Shown: positions 30,706 through 42,863, counted from the stretch's first letter. The stretch is DNA of 64,000 nucleotides from Anthostomella pinea (GCA_963556695.1 CAUWAG010000018.1:310001-374000); one strand, 5' to 3'. Notes: a model not told the origin generated them from the letters alone. A program made the numbers and translations.

Positions 30706-31230
30706 GGTAAAACCAATCCATCTGATTAGTCAGTCCCAATTGTGGCAGTACATTTATATTAGAGAAGACTACGATATGCCACTTGAGGTCCGCCTCTATG
30801 GCTGGAGTTGAAGCCGTGTCTGGAAATCATCGAGTCAGAGTCAACCAGATACCTATCCGTAGACACCAGACTGCTCTGCGTCCAAGTTTCCAACACAGCT
30901 GGGCGCCTCGTTTGAAATATTCGACCACACTGGACGTGACGAACGACTGTTCTGACACTCGTTGGCAGCTGGAGCTGGTTCATGTTGGATCATCAGACAT
31001 TTGATGGAATGAGGGCAAGCCACAGCACGAGGTCCCGTCCCGTCGAGGCCCACACAGCCACACTTCCGCACAGCCACTACTGCCCCTCGACTCTCGTTCT
31101 CGTCTACATTGACGGCGCAAACCCGCCAAACCCGAGCCTTCCACATGTGACATTACCCATCACCTAACTTAAAGCCTCTACAGAACCACGAGCCTGCTCG
31201 CCCGCCAGTACCGCTGTGCCCACAACCACC
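30706..31230. other. gon7 upstream region
   Basis: Normal-GC sequence between AT block 1 and gon7, probably its promoter and leader (C-rich near 31140-31230). No supported ORF. Confidence 0.5.
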
Positions 31231-31563
31231 ATGTCTCCCTCGACATCAGCCCCCCAACCCGCCCACCTCAAAGCGACTTACACCTCGCCGACAAATGCCC
31301 CTCTCGAGGTCTCGACCCCACTCGCGACCTTCCCCACGGACCCGGCCTCGGTCGACCAGAAGACGGCATACCTAGGTGCGCTGCGGAAGGCAACCACGGC
31401 GCTGCAGGAGTGTATCAACATCGAGTTGACGGCGCGCATGGAGGAGGACAATGCGCGGGACGCGGACAGTACCGCGACTGGAAAGACGGGAAAGACAACC
31501 GACGTCGACGACGTGGCCGAGGAGGATAATTATGGCGAGGAAGTACAGGGGGGAGACGACTGA
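31231..31563 (+). CDS. gon7: KEOPS/EKC complex subunit GON7
   Basis: A single exon encoding 110 residues, starting MSPSTSAPQPAHLKATYTSP at an ATG with good context (ACCACCATG). The conserved part is LKATYTSPTNAPLEVSTPLA, then KTAYLGALRKATTALQECIN and IELTARMEEDNARDA; the C terminus is acidic (DVDDVAEEDNYGEEVQGGDD). Gon7 is a small fungal subunit of the KEOPS complex that makes the universal t6A37 tRNA modification and affects telomere maintenance and transcription. Length and layout are typical. It is convergent with vps39, whose stop lies 411 bp away. Confidence 0.85.
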   Translation: MSPSTSAPQPAHLKATYTSPTNAPLEVSTPLATFPTDPASVDQKTAYLGALRKATTALQECINIELTARMEEDNARDADSTATGKTGKTTDVDDVAEEDNYGEEVQGGDD

Positions 31564-31973
31564 TTGGAGGCCGAGGCAGACACGACCAAGAGAGACAAAC
31601 ACAGGCCCTTCCTCCGGTTCATCCGAAATCGACGGCGAACAAGCTATAATAAGATAGTGTCAGCGGCAGGCTTGGCTGTGTACCGACACGCATGAGCCAA
31701 CATTCGAACAGACATCTCACATCAAGACGACTTCAGTTTGGGAGTTCGCTTCTGTCCCCATCGACGGAAGAACTGGCTGCCTTTATATGTCTGGATATAA
31801 AAGCACTCTACATACGGGTATCGCTGTGCCCTCAACTCCGTCAGCATGCACTTCCATGTCACGGTACACGTATACCCGGCCTCGAGACGAACTGGAATGT
31901 CTTACACGATATGTACCTTCATCCAGCCCCGCGGCGTGTATCAGACCACCAAACCCGCTGGCCTGAATCAGCC

Positions 31974-34900
31974 TCAGCCGTGTCTCCCCCAGGACCCGGC
32001 AATCCGCTCGCCTTGGTTACCGCTCGTCCTGCGGCCCTGTCTCCCGAGGCATCCGTAATGAACAACGCTGTTGTCTGGCAATATCGCCGTCACGCTGTTA
32101 CCCAGCCTCTTATGGCAAACCCCGCAAACTCTCTCTTCGCTGATGACCACTCTCCTGTTCCGCCCACCTTGGGCCCCCGGTACGCCGTCCCCGAGGAGCA
32201 ACAGAGCCTGCGTGTTCACGAGCTGTGTCTTGCGCAACGCTTCGGCGATGCGTGTCTCCGATACTACACTGTTGGCCGCACGCATGCGCCCGCGGAAGTA
32301 CGACTCCAGCTTGGCCACGGGTAGGTCGTCGGGGATGAGCGACATGGTCGAGCCTGCGGGGAGACGGGAGCCGTGCCGGGAGAGAAGCGACAAAGCCGGT
32401 TCCAAGTTGGGTTTGTGTGGCGCTGGAGGCGTCAAATATAGCGAGAGCAAAGTGTGGTAGATCGAAGGCGTGAACTCGGCATCGTCCTGGTCGTTTGAAG
32501 GTGCGGCCAAGGACTGGCGGCGGGACTCTGGCAAGGAATAGATATGGTTGCAGTACCTGACATCATGTTCATCAGCCACGCCCACGACGGTTGGGGGTGT
32601 TAGTGGGGTCACGTACTCTTCTGCCTTGACATAATCCACCATCTTGAAGACGTAGAGATCGAGAGCCTGCTTATGATTCCCCATCCTGCTGAGAACGACC
32701 GCCTGGGCTTCGTAGAAGGCCGGATCTGACCACCATGTTAGACATCTATATGCTACGGTTGCGGCTAGGGAGATCTCACCGTCTCGGGGGATCATGCTAA
32801 ACGCACGACCGTGGCTGTATTGCCGGCTTTCCTTCAAGAAGCCCACGAACCTGCCCATTCTTTCCCCCCACTCCACATCGTGTTGGCCTTCACCCAGTAC
32901 CTTGATGAACAGTTCTACAAGCCGATCGTGGAAATCGAGGGTGGCATCTCCCAGCTCGCTGACGATGTGCTCCAGGTAACGTATCTCAAGATTGACGTCG
33001 ATAGCGCCGAGGTACTTGACCACGCGCTCGCGCGGCAGTGTCTCGGCATTCGCGCTGTCGGCCAAGAACACTTCCATACCCAGCTGCGGATCTCGCCGCA
33101 GAACCCACTCGGCAAACTCGAGGACAAGATCGACGATCTCTGGGGGCAGGCTTTGTAGGTAGCCGACAGTCCTCTGTGGACCCCGGAGCTGCTCCGGGAT
33201 TTGCACCTCGGTCTTGCTCTCCCCATTGAGTTCGAGTTTGGTCGTCTCGCTGTTGGTATCGGTGTCCCCAAACTTCCGGAGCAGAGTGAGGGCCTCGCGG
33301 TGGAGCTTCTTGCCGTAGAAGAAGTCAACCAGCTCGTTGTATCGGTTATGCTCAAGCAGCTTTTCGTTGACGACAACGGGATCGCAGAAGTTGGCTAGGC
33401 GGAACAGAAAGGGGGCCAGAGACGGCTGACTAAACATGTAGCCACGGAACAGGGTCGTGTCAACGAGCGTGCACGTCTCGCGCAGCTCTTGTTCGAGCCG
33501 TTCGTCGGATTCTGAGTGTTGGTTTGTCAACAGGGCATTCACCTCTTCGTTTGAGGCTTCAGTCTGGCTCGACTCGGAGCTAGATTTGCGCGGCCGCAGC
33601 TTTCCGGTCGCCGGATCAATCAACTTTTGGAGATGAGTCCTCGTGCCAACCAGGTAGCTGTTGAGTGCTTGGACAGCATGCACCAGATCTTTGCCCTCTA
33701 GCGTTCCACCGTCGTTTGTCTTCCGCTTCGTCTTGACCTTGATGCTGGCTGCGTCGTCGTTGTCAACGACATCTCTTTTGGTAGACGCGATAGATGCAGC
33801 CTCGGCATCTAGTTTGCGGTTTCCCATCCAGTATTTCGCAAAGCCGGTTGCTTTGGCCGGCGACGCAGCATCGACAGCGCTCTCAGCTGTCGTGGGCTTG
33901 TCCCCGTGATTACCGCCCTCGTCCTCGGACTCCCTGTCTTCTGGTGCGTCCTCCCGCTCGACCTCTGCTGACAGATCCCCAGCAATTATTCTTGGATACA
34001 ACCGCAGCACTCTTTCCGGCGGAGCATGGACCTCGTCTTCGTTGAATAGGTCGAGACTGTCTTGGAATTTCTTCTGCTTGAATAGTACCTCGGCCTTCAG
34101 CATCTTGACTTCACGCATCGTGCCGGTCTTATCCTTCAAAAGCGCGTCTTCTAGCATACTTAGTACACTGATGGCCTCGTCGTATTTGGCCTTGTCCACC
34201 AGTTCTTGCACCTGGGTGTCGTAGTCAGTGGCACCCATCTTCCACACGGCCCGGTCGCTGCTGATGTGGAATCCCTTGCCTGCGTGCGCCAGGCTCACGG
34301 TTGGTGGTGGGAAGTGCAGTTGCGCTGCCCCAGCGAGCTCGATTGTCTGAAGCAGGCTTAATGTCTCGGGATTCCGCACTTCCAGCGACCCTTTGGCTGG
34401 CGGCTGCAGGGCCAGAATGTACGGGTAGCTGTACCCGATACTCTCGGGGGCGCTCTGCCAGGGGATCTGGCGCTTCTCCAATGGAGTGCCATCTGTGTCA
34501 ATGAACAGTGAGTTGATGTCCTTGGCAAGCAGCACCTCGCCCTCCGCCAGTCGTGCGGCCAGTGGCTTCGGTATGTATCCGCCCAGGCCCATGTAGCCCA
34601 TACTGGCAGCGCCAAACCTGCTTCCTTGCCCCCCTGCCGTCGCGGCACCGACGCCGGCGATTTCATGTGTCTGTGAAGTGGTGACGTCGACCAGCACATA
34701 CCCGGCGTTCATGCCACAGACTACCTTGGTCGCATTGGCCCATGTCACAGTTCTGATGGCCTCGGGCAAGACGATCTCGGTCACCTCGTCGTGCACTTCA
34801 CCAGCGTGCCAGCTCCATAGCAGCAAGCGCCGCTTCACGGCGACGGCGAGGCGGCTGATGATCTCGGGTATCCCCGTGGTAGCATCCTTGACGATGTTGC

Positions 34901-35399
34901 TTGTAACGGCAAAGCTCGACGCGTTCTTGGTACGCGGTATGGTCTCGATCAGCTCGTAGGTTTGGAGGTCGTGGAGGGAGACGTAGTAGTTGGAGAGTGA
35001 AACAAGGGTATTCGCCTCCTTGATGATTGCGAGCTGATCAATGGCCCGGGTAGAGAACTTCTCGACTTCGCGTAGGAGGTCGCTAGGCTTGGCCGCGGGA
35101 CCAGACTTGGACCCAGGCCGCGAATGGCTGGGAGGACTGCTGGGAAGAGACGACGTGCCGTTTCCGGACTTGGACGGAGGGGGCAGCTCGTTCAGGCGGT
35201 AGATGCGTAGAGAGCCCGTGTTGAGGCCGACAAGCACGCGGTCGCCTGTTCACAGGGGGGGGGGGAAGCGTCGCGTTAGCTGCGATACGTGGGGTTCAGT
35301 GTGGCAGCGAAGCTTACCATAGGCAAGAATGGTCTCGATCTTGGTCTTGTCGCGCTGCCTGAGCTCGATGATGGGGCGAGCTGTGAATGCGGAGAGCAT
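31974..35399 (-). CDS. vps39: HOPS complex subunit Vps39/Vam6
   Basis: Four exons: 35318-35399, 32780-35245, 32617-32725 and 31974-32556, giving 1079 residues. The first intron is 72 bp and joins TILAYG to DRVLVGLNTGSLRIYRLNE. Two further introns (32726-32779 and 32557-32616) are multiples of three without stops, so they read through; I infer them from consensus donors (GTGAGA, GTACGT) and from restored family sequence (SMIPRDDPAFYEAQAV, VKAEEYCNHIYSL). The protein has an N-terminal citron-homology (CNH) propeller, a clathrin-like helical repeat region, and a C-terminal zinc-type motif CGVCHKRLGNS...HYGC. Vps39 tethers late endosomes to vacuoles with Rab7/Ypt7 in HOPS and takes part in vacuole-mitochondrion contacts. 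An insert of about 100 acidic/basic low-complexity residues lies near 430-540. Confidence 0.93.
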
Positions 35400-36263
35400 G
35401 GCGCTTCTGCCAGCCAGCTGCCCACTAGCTTGCGAGGGAAGTCATTGACTGGGCGTTGTTCCGAGCGGATTGTAAATGTACCGTGAGGTTCTAGACGGTG
35501 GCTTTGAAAAACAGCACTCACTGCCCAGGTCAACGGTGATGGTGGTGGTGGTGGTGGTGTTGAATGGTACGGTACAGTCTACAGTCTACAGTACAGTCTA
35601 CAGTCTACAGTCTACAGTACAGTCTACAGTCTACAGTACAGGAAGCAGCTGGCTGTTGATTATGCACTAAACCGGGGCTATCGGCAATGACCTCACCGCA
35701 TGCATGTAGCCGTGTGCCTCCTACCCCCCTATTCCACTACTCCTGTCCCCTATTCCCTTTCGACATGTGACCTTTATTCGCACAGTCGATGTCTTGATAG
35801 ACTTGCATACGAGCTCACGGCCACTTGTAAAGGTACAAGCAAGAGAAAAGGAAGAAAGGTAATGATAGAAGCAGCCGCGCGCCACTATGTCTTCATATGG
35901 ACGAATTCTATTACATGTCTGTCTGACCTACTTAAGCAAGCAACCTTTACCATGGTATAAACTCGATGGCCGACACACTTGTACGCTTCGATGTAAACGA
36001 CAATGAACGCCACTCATGTTGTATATGTACGAACCAAAGAAGGGACTGGACATCGGTAACAAATAAACTTGAGCAAATCTGCCAACAGCGTATATAAAAG
36101 CATGAAATCATGGTATATGTCTATGGCGATCGGCTGACCTGCCGTGTTCGAATGTTTGCTGATGTCTCCAGCGTATTTGTACAAAAAAGCAGCGGAGCGT
36201 CCAAACACCATTACGGTTAAAAACCTGGATGAGAACATTTCGAGCGCTGTGTCGCGGGGTTAT
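35400..36263. other. Intergenic with short tandem repeats
   Basis: Upstream of vps39 and downstream of the phosphate transporter gene. It contains a GGTGGTGGT run (about 35538-35556) followed by tandem ACAGTCT/ACAGT units at about 35572-35641. No supported gene. Confidence 0.55.
35572..35641. repeat. ACAGTCT tandem repeat
   Basis: About 70 bp of alternating ACAGTCT and ACAGT units, such as TACAGTCTACAGTCTACAG repeated several times. A simple satellite, likely variable in length. Confidence 0.85.
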
Positions 36264-39025
36264 CTACATCCCAATGATACGCATCGCGCCGTAGCCAAGT
36301 GTGACCACGACTACGAGGGTGAGCAAGCTGCTTGGTACACCTCGGCTGATGAAATGCTTGACGTGTAGATATCGCTGACCAGTGGCATCTTCTTTCATGA
36401 TAGCCGCTGCTCACAGTTAGTCTCCCATCTCGTCTCACGAACGAAGCACAAGGAGAGGGAAGACTTACTCATATTAGGGAAACCACTGGTTGGCAGAGCC
36501 ATCGCTGCACTGCACATCAGGGTGGCCGCCATGACGAGCAGGTTGGGGTGCGGCTGCTCCATGGCGTCTCCAATATCGTACACGAGCGGCAGGATAATCA
36601 GTGCAGCTACCGTGTGACTGATGAACGTCGCGATGACCAGAGTCAGACTCGAGAATATGAGCAGGACAACGTAGAGATCCATCCCGTTGACCTCACCAGA
36701 GATGCGTTCGGCCACTGTGTGGAGCAGGCCAGAGGATTTGACCGCCTTGCCGAGGGCCAGACCACCGGCAGCAAGGATAATGATAGTCCATGGGAAGTTG
36801 TTGAAGTCCTCCTTGGTCAGTATGCCAATCCCGAAGAAGATGACGATCGGAAGGATGGCTATAACACCCATGTCGCCAAATGTTGACTCCAGGGCGTGGC
36901 TCGCACACCACAGCGCAATCGTGGTGACACAGACAGCGGAGACGAACCACTGCAGAGCAGTGAAGTGCTCCCTGACAGGCCTGATAGGGACGATATTGGT
37001 CCCCTTGCCAGGTTGGAAAGTGACCAGTAATAACAACCATATCAGACATATCGACACTATGCCGACAGGGATCACGACGAAAAACCACTCGCCCCAAGTC
37101 GGCGCAGGCTGCATGATTCCGAGGGCGACCACGTTCTGAGGTGAAGCGATGGGCGAAAGCATGCCACCAATGTTGGAAGCCAAGGCAATGCCCATGATGA
37201 CGGCCTTGGACATGTTGGAGTCGGATGGCAAATTGCGCAACATGGGCTGTCGGGCATGGTCAGCACATTTCAATGGTGGCCGGAGCCGAACCACGATGTT
37301 CAACATACCTCGATGATGCCGAAGCAGAGAACGGGAGCCGCCACATTACTGACGAGCATACTGGCAAACGCAGCCACGAACATATTGGCGATGAGTACCG
37401 TCCTGGGTCGTGTTCCGGCCTTACTAAGGACGAAGGTGGCAATCCGCTTGTCGATCTTGCATTTGGACAAGGCAGCAGCGATGGTGAAGCCGCCCAGAAG
37501 AAGCATGATGACGGGTGTCCACATAGCTGCGAACACATACGCTGTGGCTTCCTTGGATTTCAGCCTCGCGTACGGCGCCTCATCTGACCGGACGACGTTG
37601 AGCACGACGCAGAGGAAGGGTATCAGTAACGAGGTCACGAATAGCGGGATTGCCTACAAGTTGTGAGCTACAAGCAACATGCAGAGAAGGAGAGGGAGAG
37701 ACACGATGATCCTATCCTCCGGGTCATCTTACCTCGGTGGCCCATAACAGACTGACAAATATCAGCAAAGCCAAGCAGTTCTGCTGCTCTGGCCTTTCCA
37801 TTATAGGGATGAAAAGAAGGAGCAAGAAGATGGCGATGATGCCCAAGAGCGTGAACATGGTCGACCCAAAGAGCCAGGTTGGAACGGTGAAGCGCCCAAT
37901 CGGAGTGTTGATCTTCTTGGTGGGTGCTTGGGGCGCATCGTCGCCTTGTAATCTGACCTTCATGCCGTCGTTCTGGGCGCCGAGAAGACCCTGCCCCAGA
38001 GATGCAGCTTCCGCGCGACGCTCGAGACCGATGAGGTCTCGCCACACAGTATTTCTCTCCCAGACAACGTGCTCCCGCAGGTGTGACCGGAGATCCTTTC
38101 GGGCGAGCGACTCGTCCCCGTGGGTGACCACGTGGGCATACGCTCTTTCCATCTTCTCGATATTCTCCTCGATATGGCTAATAGTGTCGCGGAGAAAGGG
38201 GTAGGCAGATTCGACGGTGCTGTCCATGTACTTGGGTCGAAGGTCGCGGTCGTTGATCTTGTCGAACTTCTTGAGCACCTTGCGGAAGCCGGTCTTATTC
38301 AGCTGCACGTAAGACTTGAGTTCGCACAGTTGCACGTAGAGGCCGACGATGCGCTTCTTCAACATGATGCCGGACGTGAACATCTGGGCCGTCTCGGCAT
38401 AGTCGTCGAACCCCGTGCTGTGTCTGCGGGCTGATCTCGTGTAGTCGGTGGAGGCTGTCAAATCGGTGGAATTGTGCATGAAGTTGGCTACAGTGCGCCG
38501 TCGGGCCATGCCGCCATTGATGCTCGACCTCCTCTTCTTGTTGAGAGCAGATGTCTCGTCTTCATCGTCGTCGTCGTCGTCGTCGCTGTCCTCAATCCCA
38601 TCCTCTGTCGAGTGGAGGCTGTGGCCGCTCTGGGCACTCTGGCTGCTTCGTGGCCCGCGCGCACGCTTCACCTGTTCCGTGGTGGGCTGTTGGATGACTG
38701 GTCGCATGGGGCCATCGTGCTCGTTCGGGCCGTTCTCGTCGAACGAGCCTACATCGCGTAGCAGGTCGTCGACCTCGTCAAACAGCTCCTTCTCCTTTAC
38801 CCCGTAGAACGAGGAGACCTTTTCCAATTCGACATCCAGGGCTCGGCTGAAGACAGTGTCCGGGTCCTCATTCCTCAGGAGCGGTCTCGTCTCGACGTCG
38901 GCGGTTCCGGGCTGATGGACGGTCTTTTCGAGTTGGTAGATGAGTTTCTTGAGGTTGCTGTAAGCAATGTAGTGGCTGCTCCAGTCCGGGACGGCATTGA
39001 ACTGGATGCTGTGGGAGAACTTCAT
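36264..39025 (-). CDS. SPX-domain low-affinity phosphate transporter (Pho87/90/91 type)
   Basis: Exons 37733-39025, 37309-37653, 36469-37246 and 36264-36406, with introns of 79, 62 and 62 bp; phases agree and give 852 residues. The N-terminal SPX domain starts MKFSHSIQFNAVPDWSSHYI and ends with the lysine-rich helix KTGFRKVLKKFDKIN, the inositol-pyrophosphate sensing surface. An acidic insert (DSDDDDDDDEDE) interrupts it. From about residue 390 there are roughly a dozen hydrophobic segments, as in the SLC13/DASS-type Na+/anion symporter fold, including the LVSNVAAP and MALPTSGFPNMT half-motifs. In yeast such proteins import phosphate at the plasma or vacuolar membrane under SPX control. The last exon reads TAIMKEDATGQRYLHVKHF... 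and ends GAMRIIGM. Intact. Confidence 0.93.
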
Positions 39026-40096
39026 GTCGTCGCGCTCGTCGAGCCAGCGTCTCTTTTCTTCCCTCTTGGCGCTCCTCCGCGCTTCCCTCTCCCTCTCCCT
39101 CTCCCTCTCCCTCTCCCTCTCCCTCGCAGGTGTCGGCTTGTAGCTATCGAGTTCGTAGGCCTCGCCGGCGGGAGTGGCGGGAGTAGCGGGAGTAGCGTGG
39201 CTGTTCCCCCCTCTGTCCCTTGGCTCGGTCAGGATAGGCTGATGGGCAAGAAGGGTGTGGCGGAAAGAGGAGGGATTCGCGGGAGACTTTAACGGCGGTA
39301 TGGTGGACGACTTTGCGCGCGACCAGCAGTTGAAGGAGACGGGAGCGGCGGTTTTCGAAGGTCAGTGCCGTGGTCACCGTGACAGGCGTGAGTGTTAGCA
39401 ATCCTGAACTAAGAATTGAAACGAATGGCTTTTCTTAGTCGTGGGTTTCGTCAGTTGCCCTGGTTGCGTGAGGCCGGATGTAAATACTAAATATAAGTAT
39501 TAAATACTAAATACTAAACCCGAACCACGGTGGAGCACGTGGAGCTGTTCAGTGGATTCAGTGGATTCGGTGGACAGGTGCATGTGTCAGCGATCGTGTG
39601 GCTGGTGACCGGGTGACCGACACCCGTGGACTGGACCTACCTAGGTAATAAAAGGGGGGAACAGGAATGATAAGGGGCTCGCAACATCTCACTTGCTACC
39701 TCCCGTCTCCTTACCTTAAAATTAGTACCCCGAAAAAGCACCACTGCAATTGATTAAAGGCTCTGTCGCAGGTACCGTCAAACAGCTCCAGTCGTCTGAC
39801 ACCACCTGACCACTTGAGACATAGTCATAAGTCACGTAACTGCCGGTACTACTATACTAGAGCATCTGTGGCTTCCTCCTGGCTATGAGGGTAGTCAGAG
39901 CTCACATACCCGACATTATGGGCCGCGCACCCTGAGGCTGTCAGCCCTGTGCAACGAATCGGAGGTAGGCTACCAGGCTACCTGCAAGTTGCCGACATTG
40001 GAACTTACAAGCCATCAAACGTTAACTTTCCCTCCCCCGCAACCTTCACCTCCTTCCTCCCCACAAACTCCAAGTCTTTCTACAAAATCGGTCACC
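39026..40096. other. Divergent intergenic region
   Basis: Shared upstream region of the phosphate transporter (-) and the F-box-like gene (+). It contains a CCCTCT hexamer repeat at about 39082-39125 and a GGGAGTAGC/GGGAGTGGC repeat near 39168-39200. No supported gene. Confidence 0.55.
39082..39125. repeat. CCCTCT hexanucleotide repeat
   Basis: About seven perfect CCCTCT units in the transporter leader, pyrimidine-rich on the plus strand (purine-rich in the transcript). Confidence 0.9.
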
Positions 40097-40612
40097 ATGT
40101 CTCGGCGATGGCTTCCTGCAGACACGCGCCAGTCGCGTTGGAACGCCCAGCAGAGTCGCACGCGCAGAGAGGCCGTCGAGGCCGCTGAGCTGAGAATCGC
40201 CATCGCCCGTCCGCTGTCGATGCGCCTCGACGCCACGAGGGTCATCTCGGACGACGCTGTCACCGGCCTGGGCAAGCTCGCCCTCCTGCCCAACGAGGTC
40301 ATCATGCTCGTCTTCGCCAACAGCACCCTGCATTCGCTGCTGCGTCTTCTACGCGTCAACAGAGCCGCGCGCCAGTTCGTGAGACTGCTTCCCTCCTTCG
40401 CCGACGTCACGTCGTCGGTCAAGTTGCAGATGTCGCGCGCGAAACCCCCCTACCGCCGCCTGCTCGCCACTGTCTTGAAGAACACCACTTACAACGCACT
40501 CCGCTTCCTCATCACCACCCACGACTGTGAGCGTTGCCGCCGCCCACTGGGAAGCTTCCGCCTCACCAGGGTCAAGGTGCTCTGCGAAGACTGCTATGCA
40601 CCCAAGAAGTAG
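40097..40612 (+). CDS. F-box-like protein with C-terminal Cys-pair motif
   Basis: A single exon, 171 residues, starting MSRRWLPADTRQSRWNAQQS. Residues 55-95 (GKLALLPNEVIMLVFANSTL, then HSLLRLLRVNRAARQFV) resemble an F-box: 'L-P-x-E-V/I...V/I-F...LLRLxxVNRxxR'. The C terminus has two Cys pairs (CERCRRPLGS and VLCEDCYA), a possible zinc ribbon seen in some fungal F-box-like proteins. The role would be substrate recruitment to an SCF ubiquitin ligase, but that is inference from the fold pattern only. The start is the first in-frame ATG after an in-frame region without ATG; the context CACCATG is good. Confidence 0.65.
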   Translation: MSRRWLPADTRQSRWNAQQSRTRREAVEAAELRIAIARPLSMRLDATRVISDDAVTGLGKLALLPNEVIMLVFANSTLHSLLRLLRVNRAARQFVRLLPSFADVTSSVKLQMSRAKPPYRRLLATVLKNTTYNALRFLITTHDCERCRRPLGSFRLTRVKVLCEDCYAPKK

Positions 40613-41368
40613 CCGAGACGAACAGCCGAGGAGCTTCTTGCCAGTAGCAGCATAGTTACAGAACCGGATGGGGACGATGAACTTAAGATTCACAAGACCA
40701 GTAGGTTCGCTGCGTCGAGAAGCACTTCAACAGGACGAGCGCTTACCTACTGTACCCAGGTCTCACAGTGTATGCTCCATGCAATATTCTGGTTTTCAAG
40801 CACTGACACTCACTCACTCGCACACTCGCCTGTCTATGGATTGACCCCGACGGATGAACAGTGGTGGTGCTAGAGAGATATCACATTGAGGACGTTCAGT
40901 AGCCGGGGAGTCATACGCTTGCTGCTGACATCAGTAACAACGAATGGACAACAGTCTGACACGTACCACATGCCCAAACCTGCCGTTCTTTTGTGAAGTG
41001 AATCGGCCTGTGCTATTGATGCAACGTTCTCACTGATGAGTCTCTACCTACGGTGTACCCAGGTAACTTACATGTCAAGGGGCACATGCGTGCATTGACG
41101 CCATCGTCATGTGTTTCTTCTCCCCATCCAATGTCAATCCTCAGTTACTGGCCTCACCCCTATGGTTCTGACGACGGCTGCTCGTTATCGGTGCCCTTGA
41201 AGTGCTCTCCGACGCCCGTGGACTGGCCCGCGTCTCGCCTTGGAAGAGAGTTAGTCTGTGACGGTTCATTTCCATTGTGTTGGTGTTTGGAAACCTCACT
41301 ATTCACAGGTACGTATAGACAGATACCTATGCATACATCCACCCTGACTCCTCATCACGCTCTTTGCG
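40613..41368. other. Intergenic, no gene recognised
   Basis: About 750 bp between the F-box-like gene and the sulfite-oxidase-like pseudogene. No supported ORF. Confidence 0.5.
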
Positions 41369-42499
41369 ATGGAAGATATTCACTCCAAAGACCCGCTAAG
41401 CCGGGAGCCCAAGATCGAGAAGCTCATCTTGTCGTTCATCACGGAGGAGGGGCTACGACCGGAACCATTGCGCCCATCACACACCAGAACAGCTCGATGC
41501 CAACACGCATCGCCTTCGTGTAGATGGATTCGTCAGGAACAGGCTAGAGCTCTCCATCGCACAGCTCCAGAGCGAGTTTGAGCAGCATGAGGTCGTCTGC
41601 GCCCTGCAGTGCGCTGGCAACAGAAGGCGTGACTTGCGCACTGCCGTCAAGGAGGTCCAGGGGATCGACTGGTTCGATGGCGCTGTCATGGACTGCCGAT
41701 GGCGTGGTCCGCTGCTGAAAGACGTTCTGGCGAAGGCCGGCATCGACCTGGACGGCGCCGAAGCAGATGGACAAGCGAAGCAAGCTGCCGAAGCACACGT
41801 CGCCTTTGCGTCGTTCCAGGTCCAGTGCCAGGAGGACACGTGGTATGGCGCATCTATTCCGCTGGGCTGCGCCGTGGACAGGGAGAAAGAAGTCATCCTA
41901 GCGCTGGGAAGAAACGGAAAACCACTGAGCACCCGCCACGGCTACCCAGTCAGCGTAGTCACCCCTGGCATTGCGGGCGCGCGGGCAGTGAAATGACTCG
42001 ACAAGATCACCGTACAGAAATCAGAATGCAGCAACTACTACATGCAGCACGGCTACAAGGCCCTTCCGCGCGAGGCAGTCGATAGTGAATCGGCGGAGAA
42101 GTACTGGCACATCACCCCGCCTGTGCAGGAGATGACGGTGAACTCTGTGGTTACCAGCCCACGAACAGGGGAGACGGTCAGCAGAAACGAACGTGGGAAT
42201 GTTGAGTGCCATGGGTACGCTCTGCTCTGCGGTGACGGCGGACCAATCGTCAAGGTCGAAGTGAGCGGTGATCATGGGCGGATGTGGATACCGGCCAATT
42301 GGAACACCATGAAGGCGAGGGCAAGCGGACGTGGAAGTTCGGGAAAGTTGAACTCCCTGTGAAGCCAGGTCCGTCGAGGCTGATCCTGAGCAAGGCGACG
42401 GGATGCCTCCGGACAGACTCAACCTGAAGCGAGACCCTGGAACTTGCGCGAGTCTGCTACAATGGCTACGGCGAGGCGAAAAAATTGACGGTCCTGTAG
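41369..42499 (+). pseudogene. Sulfite-oxidase-like molybdopterin oxidoreductase, multiply broken
   Basis: Starts MEDIHSKDPLSREPKIEKLI. The product is of the sulfite oxidase / nitrate reductase molybdenum-cofactor family: NHCAHHTPEQLDANTHRLRV, then VVCALQCAGNRRRDL (the Cys in QCAGNRR would bind molybdenum), WFDGAVMDCRWRGPLLKDVL, GYPVSVVTPGIAGARAVK, and the dimerisation part starting near WHITPPVQEM. Lesions I can see: a one-base gain in a G run near 41452 (frame of MEDIHS to frame of RNHCAHH); TGA at 41994-41996 where the family has Trp (RAVK-x-LDKITVQ); a one-base loss near 42308 (NWNT|EGEGK); a gain near 42411; and a loss near 42450. The last frame ends at 42497-42499. Five independent lesions make this a decayed gene rather than one with a single assembly slip. 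Confidence 0.85.
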
Positions 42500-42863
42500 G
42501 CAATTTCACAGATACAGGTAGTGCCAATCGATCGTGTTATAGACGCCGACCGATTCGCCGTGTCTACGTGCTTTCCGGTCGTTGTGTCCTTGAACCCCTT
42601 TCCTCCAGCCGAATCGACTGTGGTGCAACGCAATGAGGGTTCTCTGTCAGTCGCACTCCTTCCATCTGAAAGACCTGAAATGAACTTCGCACTTTCCGCG
42701 CCATCATTCTGCTTTCACCGTACCTTACGCTTCCTCAAGCGCACGGCTGGTCCTGCGTCCTCCCCTCCCATCTACAACTTCATTTCTTGTCTACGTCGGC
42801 TACCTGGCCCACCCAATAGCCTTCAGTTATTCCGATATCACCATTCGAAGTCATCCTATCGAT
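42500..42863. other. Spacer between two pseudogenes
   Basis: 364 bp. A plus-strand frame, 42521-42919, covers it but is Ser/Pro/Arg-rich, shows no domain and runs into the next pseudogene in a different frame. Confidence 0.45.

Noticed and set aside
36144..36368. Plus-strand ORF over the 3' end of the phosphate transporter
   Set aside because: Antisense to the last exon (HFISRGVPSSLL...), which is supported by splice phase and family sequence.
41994..41996. TGA at a Trp position in the sulfite-oxidase-like gene as an editing site
   Set aside because: UGA to UGG would restore Trp, but the gene also has several indels that editing cannot repair.
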